Below the pieces are notes generated by a model, which worked only from the letters and a program-made list of their open reading frames with translations, was not told the origin of the DNA and searched no databases. This document shows positions 59,580 to 64,000 of a stretch of 64,000 nt of DNA, one piece after another (within the stretch, counting starts at the first letter, position 1; each line of letters opens with the position of its first letter). The position numbers were made by a program, and so were the translations under genes. The stretch covers positions 930,001-994,000 of the forward strand of contig NZ_CAJRAU010000002.1 in assembly GCF_907165045.1 (NCBI RefSeq), given 5' to 3'. This DNA comes from Dyadobacter linearis (GTDB lineage Bacteria; Bacteroidota; Bacteroidia; Cytophagales; Spirosomataceae).

Positions 59580-60686
59580 ATGAAAAAATCGCTTTTTGAA
59601 AAAATAACAGGAGCGTTCAGCTCGCCGAGCCGCTGGTCATTCGTGTTGACCATGCCGGTATTCCTGCTGTTTTTCAATTATCTGATGATCGGCCCGGCTG
59701 TATTCGCCGACTGGAAAACATTTGCCGCCGCTACGCTCCTGAACCTCGCGCTCTTGTCCGTGACTTTTTCGATCCAGCAAAAATTACATGCACGCATCGC
59801 AACCCGATATTCCGGTCTGGAACATACTGTTCGGCGGATCTTCATTTTGATCTGCGGCCACGCGCTTCTCTCTGCTATCTTTCTTTCAATTATTGCCGCA
59901 CTTTACATTCAATACCAGCTCTTTGGTTCTACGCTCAAAATCAGCACGATTTTGCTGGTTTACTTTTTTAATCTGGGCGCGATCACCCTGGTAATCGGTA
60001 TTCAGGAATCGTTTTATGCATTCAGCCGCTGGAAACAGCAGGAGATAAATAAAGAGCGGTTGATGAAAGAAAATGTAAACGGGCAACTGGAAAGTTTGAA
60101 GGCGCAGATCAGTCCGCATTTTTTATTCAATACATTAAATTCACTATCGACACTGATTGCCGAAGATCCTGAAAAAGCCGAACAATTTGTGGACGAAATG
60201 GCGCGAGTTTACCGGTATCTGCTGCAAACAAACCACGCTTCGCTCGACGAGGAAGCATTCGGGCAACTTACTACATTGCAGCGCGAGCTTTCCTTTATAG
60301 AATCCTACGGGCATTTGCTCAAAACGCGTTATGGCGAAGGAATGAAGCTATATATTCATGTGGAGCCGGATTACCTGAGCTACCGCATTCCGCCCATGAC
60401 ATTGCAGCTGCTGGTTGAGAATGCGGTGAAGCATAATGTGATCCGTGCGAGTAAGCCGCTGACCATATTCATCCTCAGCACGCAGGAAGGCCAGCTCATG
60501 GTCCGAAATAATTTGCAGAAAAAGACCTTCACAGCCGGCACCGAAAACCTCGAATCGACCCGCGTTGGACTGACTAATATCATAACCAAATACAAACTTT
60601 TGAACACATACAAACCCGGTCTGTCCGAGCCGGAGATAGAAAGCAACCACGAATTTTTTACAGTAACCTTGCCATTAATATCCTAA
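59580..60686 (+). CDS. LytS-type sensor histidine kinase (second of two)
   Basis: A 368-residue kinase. Four hydrophobic segments lie around 20-40, 48-64, 86-112 and 122-146. The His_kinase motif is SPHFLFNTLN with His180. The ATPase has LVENAVKHN as N-box and a weak VGLTNIITKYKL as G-box. The ATG at 59580 is chosen; an in-frame codon at 59439 would add 47 residues that overlap the previous gene. It resembles the kinase 133 nt upstream in layout. The two may form heterodimers or respond to different signals while sharing one regulator. Confidence 0.9.
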   Translation: MKKSLFEKITGAFSSPSRWSFVLTMPVFLLFFNYLMIGPAVFADWKTFAAATLLNLALLSVTFSIQQKLHARIATRYSGLEHTVRRIFILICGHALLSAIFLSIIAALYIQYQLFGSTLKISTILLVYFFNLGAITLVIGIQESFYAFSRWKQQEINKERLMKENVNGQLESLKAQISPHFLFNTLNSLSTLIAEDPEKAEQFVDEMARVYRYLLQTNHASLDEEAFGQLTTLQRELSFIESYGHLLKTRYGEGMKLYIHVEPDYLSYRIPPMTLQLLVENAVKHNVIRASKPLTIFILSTQEGQLMVRNNLQKKTFTAGTENLESTRVGLTNIITKYKLLNTYKPGLSEPEIESNHEFFTVTLPLIS

Positions 60687-60695
60687 AATCCATCA

Positions 60696-61478
60696 ATGAA
60701 CGCATTAATTGTAGAAGACGAAGATCTATCCGTAAGAAGACTGAGAAAGTTGCTGACCGAAACTGCGCCGCAGCTTTCAATAACCGGTGTGACTGATAGT
60801 ATTCAGGAAACAGTGGAGTGGCTTCAAAATAACCGAAAAGCAAACAACCCCGACCCGGATCTGATCTTTTTAGATATAGAATTATCTGATGGTCAAAGCT
60901 TTGAGATATTCAACCAAACCGACGTAACCAGTACGATCATTTTCACGACTTCCTACGACGAATACGCTTTGCAGGCATTCAGGCTCAATAGTATTGACTA
61001 TCTGCTCAAACCCGTGCACCGGGAAGATTTGCAACGGAGTCTTCAAAAATTTGAGAGATTGAAGGCGCAGCCGGAGGTTGATTCGCTTGCGGGTATTAAA
61101 AAGTTGCTGGAAGATTTTCGCCAGACGACGGCTGTGGAATACAGGCAGCGGTTTTTGGTCAAACAAGGACAGAAAATGCTATCGATCGAAGTGGGCGAAA
61201 TCGCGTATTTCTTCACCGACGACCGGTACACCTTTTTCATGACCGACACCAATCAGAAACTGCTCGTGGACTATACCCTCGACGAGTTGTCCGAGGCGCT
61301 CGACCCGGCCCGGTTTTTCAGAATTAACCGGAGTATGATGGTGAGTCACAGGGCAGTTGACAAAATAGACCCATATTTCGGCAACCGGCTTGCGCTCACA
61401 TTGCGGCCGGCACATAACAAAGAAGCATTAGTAAGCAGGGAGAAAGTAGGCGACTTTAAGTACTGGATGGGGAAATAG
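60696..61478 (+). CDS. LytTR-family response regulator
   Basis: A 260-residue regulator. The receiver has VEDED as acidic pair, phospho-acceptor Asp60 (LIFLDIELSDG) and Lys in YLLKPVHRED. The LytTR domain (~150-258) includes RFLVKQGQKMLSIEVGEIAYFFTDDRYTF and FFRINRSMMVSHRAVDKI. It begins 9 nt after the second kinase. It resembles the regulator at 12124, suggesting paralogous systems. Confidence 0.93.
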   Translation: MNALIVEDEDLSVRRLRKLLTETAPQLSITGVTDSIQETVEWLQNNRKANNPDPDLIFLDIELSDGQSFEIFNQTDVTSTIIFTTSYDEYALQAFRLNSIDYLLKPVHREDLQRSLQKFERLKAQPEVDSLAGIKKLLEDFRQTTAVEYRQRFLVKQGQKMLSIEVGEIAYFFTDDRYTFFMTDTNQKLLVDYTLDELSEALDPARFFRINRSMMVSHRAVDKIDPYFGNRLALTLRPAHNKEALVSREKVGDFKYWMGK

Positions 61479-61512
61479 GATCGTGTCATTTTTTATCAAA
61501 ATATTGCTATAT

Positions 61513-61538
61513 TTCCAGTATACTCTTTTATACTGGAA
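61513..61538 (+). promoter_or_regulatory. Inverted repeat touching the start of the PQQ-dehydrogenase gene
   Basis: TTCCAGTATA (61513-61522) and TATACTGGAA (61529-61538) form a perfect 10-bp inverted repeat with a 6-nt loop. The right arm ends 1 nt before the ATG at 61540, so an RNA hairpin would cover the ribosome entry site; a repressor site is the alternative. Confidence 0.6.
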
Positions 61539-61539
61539 T

Positions 61540-64000
61540 ATGACAAAATTTCTCCTGTTCAATGCCGGCTCAACACGGCTTTTCAAGAATACTTTTAAAG
61601 TAATAACCCTGCTCGGACTAGCCGCCTTTACACAGGAAGACGGTCCCAAAAAACCTGACGACAGCCGCTTCACGCCGATCGTGGTTTCCGATAACCTCGA
61701 CGAGCCAATGGTTTTTGAGGTACTTGCCGACGGATCCGTTTTCATCGCCGAAAGAAAGGGTGCACTGAAAAAATACAATCCCGCAACGAAAGCGACTGAC
61801 CTGATCGCGACCATTCCGGTCAATACCAAATACACCAGTGCGGAAGGTGTGAGCCGCGAGGCGGAAGAAGGTTTAATGGGACTGACAATGGATCCGAATT
61901 ATGCCAAAAATCACTGGATATACCTCTACTACGCACATCCTACCGAGAAGAAACATATCCTGGCACGCTGGGAAATGAAGGAAGATCAGTTGGTTGAAAG
62001 TTCTAAAAAAGTGGTGCTGGAAGTGGAAACGCAACGCGAAGTTTGCTGCCACACCGGCGGCGGGATGACCTGGGACAAAGCCGGTAACCTGTACCTGACA
62101 GTAGGTAACAACACCGGGAACCAGAAAGCCGCGCAAACCGACGAGCGCCCGGGCAGAAGCAGCTGGGACGACCAGGGCCACGCCGGCAATACCAATGATC
62201 TCCGCGGGAAAATCCTGAAAATACACCCTGAACCGGACGGTACTTATACAATTCCGGAAGGCAATCTTTACCCGAAAGGAACCGCTAAAACGCGGCCGGA
62301 AATCTATTCAATGGGTCACCGGAACCCGTGGCGGATTTCGGTAGACAGTAAAACAGGCTACTTATATTGGGGCGAAGTGGGCCCCGATGCGGCCGAAGAT
62401 TCGGAGATCGGGCCAATGGGTTACGACGAGCTGAACCAGTCGCGTAAGCCGGGCAATTTTGGCTGGCCGTGGTTTGTCGGAAATGATCAGGCATTCCCGG
62501 TTTATGACTATGCAACCAACAAGCCGCTTGCGAAGAAAGACCCGAAAAATCTGGTCAATAACTCGCCGAACAATACGGGTTTGACCGATCTGATGCCGAC
62601 TGCGCCAAGTTTCATCTATTACCCTTATGGCATTTCCGAGAAATTTCCGCTGGTAGGTTCAGGCTCTCGCAGCGCCACGGGCGGGCCTGTTTTTCACCGG
62701 TCTGATTTCAAAGCTCCAAAACGTCCCTGGCCGGCTTATTACGAAGGAAAATGGATCGCGGCTGATTTCTCACGCGGCTGGATCATGGCGATTTCAATGA
62801 ATGCAGAGGGCGATTATCAGTCTATGGAACGCGTTGCGCCTAACTATCACCCGGTGCAGCCGATCGATATTAAATTTGGTCCGAACGGCGACCTTTATGT
62901 GCTGGAATACGGCAGTAACTGGTTCAAAAAGAGTGAGAATTCCCGGCTGATCCGGCTTGAATATAATGGTGGGAACAGGAAGCCGGTTGTTCAGGTTGCA
63001 GTGGACAAAAAGGGAGGTACCGTACCTTTTCAGGCAAAATTATCCGCTGTGGGCACCAAAGATTATGATGGTGATGCATTGAAATACAGCTGGAAAGTAA
63101 TGGGACCGGGCCGTACGATCAAAACTTACACTACCGAGAATGCGACGGCCAGCTTCGATAAACCCGGCATATATACAGCAAATCTTTTAGTGACTGATTC
63201 AAAAGGCGCGAGCAACAGCCAGTCGCTGAAAATCATCGCAGGTAACGAGCCGCCGAAGGTTGCAGTGAATATAGGCGGAAATCAGACTTTCTTTTTCGCA
63301 GATAAACCTATTGAATACAATATCGATGTAACTGACAAGGAAGATGGCAGCCTTGCAGATGGAAAAATAAGCCCCGATCAGGTTGCGGTCAGTATTGATT
63401 ACGCTTCGGAAGGGTTTGACTATGCAGAAGTGATCCAGGGTCAGCGCAGTGTGGATGCTTCCACGCAGTTTGCAGTTGCACAAGTTTTAATTGGCAAAAG
63501 TGATTGCAAAGTCTGCCACCAGCCTAATACCAAATCGGTTGGCCCTTCATTTGCGGACATTTCAAACAAATACAAAGGCAAACCCGGCGTGACCGAAATG
63601 CTGGTTAAAAAGGTACTCGAAGGCGGCTCGGGCGTTTGGGGAGAAGTAGCGATGGCGGCCCACCCTGCCCTGCCCGTGGCAGACGCCGAGGTGATCGTGA
63701 AATACATTTTGAACAGCACCGACAAAACGCTGAGTACATTACCGGTAAAAGGCGAATACACGCCAAAGATCCCGGCACGTGACAATGGAAAAGGCACATT
63801 GCTGATCCGCGCCGCATTTACTGATCGTGCTGTGAGCGGCACCAAAGCGGTTCCCGCGCAAACGAGCGAAGAAATGATCATTTTGAGAAGTCCGGAACTG
63901 ACCGTGTCGGATGCAGCTGTGGTGAAAGGCGCTGAAATGAAAGCGATCGGGTCGCAAGGCGCGGGTTTTCTGGCAATGCCATTTGCAAACAGCTTCCTGA
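61540..64000 (+). CDS. Secreted PQQ-dependent sugar dehydrogenase with PKD domain and cytochrome c (3' end outside window)
   Basis: The open frame starts at 61540 and runs off the right edge; 820 codons are visible. The N-terminus is hydrophobic (KVITLLGLAAFTQ) and probably an export signal. Residues ~40-480 form a beta-propeller like soluble glucose dehydrogenase (EEGLMGLTMDPNY, CHTGGGMTWDKAGNLYLTVGNN, YSMGHRNPWRISVD, LYVLEYGSNW). A PKD-like domain (~485-570) follows. A c-type haem site DCKVCHQPN with KSVGPSFADISNKYKG (~655-680) comes next. A further C-terminal domain begins at ~730 and is incomplete. It likely oxidises sugars in the periplasm and passes electrons to the attached cytochrome. 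Confidence 0.9.
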   Translation, partial: MTKFLLFNAGSTRLFKNTFKVITLLGLAAFTQEDGPKKPDDSRFTPIVVSDNLDEPMVFEVLADGSVFIAERKGALKKYNPATKATDLIATIPVNTKYTSAEGVSREAEEGLMGLTMDPNYAKNHWIYLYYAHPTEKKHILARWEMKEDQLVESSKKVVLEVETQREVCCHTGGGMTWDKAGNLYLTVGNNTGNQKAAQTDERPGRSSWDDQGHAGNTNDLRGKILKIHPEPDGTYTIPEGNLYPKGTAKTRPEIYSMGHRNPWRISVDSKTGYLYWGEVGPDAAEDSEIGPMGYDELNQSRKPGNFGWPWFVGNDQAFPVYDYATNKPLAKKDPKNLVNNSPNNTGLTDLMPTAPSFIYYPYGISEKFPLVGSGSRSATGGPVFHRSDFKAPKRPWPAYYEGKWIAADFSRGWIMAISMNAEGDYQSMERVAPNYHPVQPIDIKFGPNGDLYVLEYGSNWFKKSENSRLIRLEYNGGNRKPVVQVAVDKKGGTVPFQAKLSAVGTKDYDGDALKYSWKVMGPGRTIKTYTTENATASFDKPGIYTANLLVTDSKGASNSQSLKIIAGNEPPKVAVNIGGNQTFFFADKPIEYNIDVTDKEDGSLADGKISPDQVAVSIDYASEGFDYAEVIQGQRSVDASTQFAVAQVLIGKSDCKVCHQPNTKSVGPSFADISNKYKGKPGVTEMLVKKVLEGGSGVWGEVAMAAHPALPVADAEVIVKYILNSTDKTLSTLPVKGEYTPKIPARDNGKGTLLIRAAFTDRAVSGTKAVPAQTSEEMIILRSPELTVSDAAVVKGAEMKAIGSQGAGFLAMPFANSFL

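Overview
The window looks like chromosome of a Bacteroidota bacterium, most likely a Cytophagales member close to Dyadobacter/Spirosomataceae (inference from gene content; no rRNA or tRNA gene was seen). Supporting signs are the block ftsX-DUF3098-uppP-truB-ribF, LytS/LytTR regulatory pairs, M56/BlaI regulation, an OMP_b-brl outer-membrane receptor, a PQQ-dehydrogenase/PKD/cytochrome c protein, the absence of clear Shine-Dalgarno sequences, and several TAnnTTTG promoter elements typical of the phylum.

Layout. (1) 1-9579, minus strand: eleven tightly packed genes that read as one transcription unit: DJ-1/PfpI protein, ThDP-dependent decarboxylase-like enzyme, GMC flavoenzyme, three consecutive NTF2/SnoaL-like proteins, a second DJ-1/PfpI protein, a VOC protein, an AGE-family epimerase, a STAS protein and a GlgX-type debranching enzyme cut by the window edge. 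The first eight look like an uncharacterised metabolic pathway. (2) 10119-12897: degenerate receiver-GAF protein, LytS-type kinase and LytTR regulator with 4-nt overlaps. (3) 13020-19563: bestrophin, secreted hypothetical, RluF, secreted acetyl-xylan-esterase-like protein, Gfo/Idh/MocA protein, a 10-bp-periodic inverted repeat array and two small proteins. (4) 19656-25920: etfBA, DUF151 nuclease, then ftsX-uppP-truB-ribF. (5) 26003-32127: disulfide reductase-like flavoprotein followed by a four-gene unit, ATPase, permease/binding-protein fusion, EgtB and EgtD, closed by a strong terminator. This combines ergothioneine synthesis with an EgtUV-like importer, and the binding domain of the importer appears circularly permuted. 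(6) 32147-43484: mostly single stress and housekeeping genes (DinB-like, TlpA-like, MFS, VOC, YjbQ, DUF1579, GlxA-type regulator, SRPBCC, thioredoxin-like, enolase superfamily, DUF3800). (7) 43790-50366: outer-membrane receptor, LolA-like protein, NarL-type regulator, and a BlaI/M56 pair preceded by two matching operator-like palindromes. (8) 50419-58302: MscS, AI-2E-family permease, three-subunit molybdenum hydroxylase, a protein with an AT-hook-like tail, a Nudix hydrolase. (9) 58400-64000: two LytS-type kinases with one LytTR regulator, then the start of a large secreted PQQ-dependent dehydrogenase.

Convergent gene pairs repeatedly share hairpin terminators that lie partly inside the 3' end of the opposing gene. 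No CRISPR array, insertion sequence, integrase or phage structural gene was recognised.
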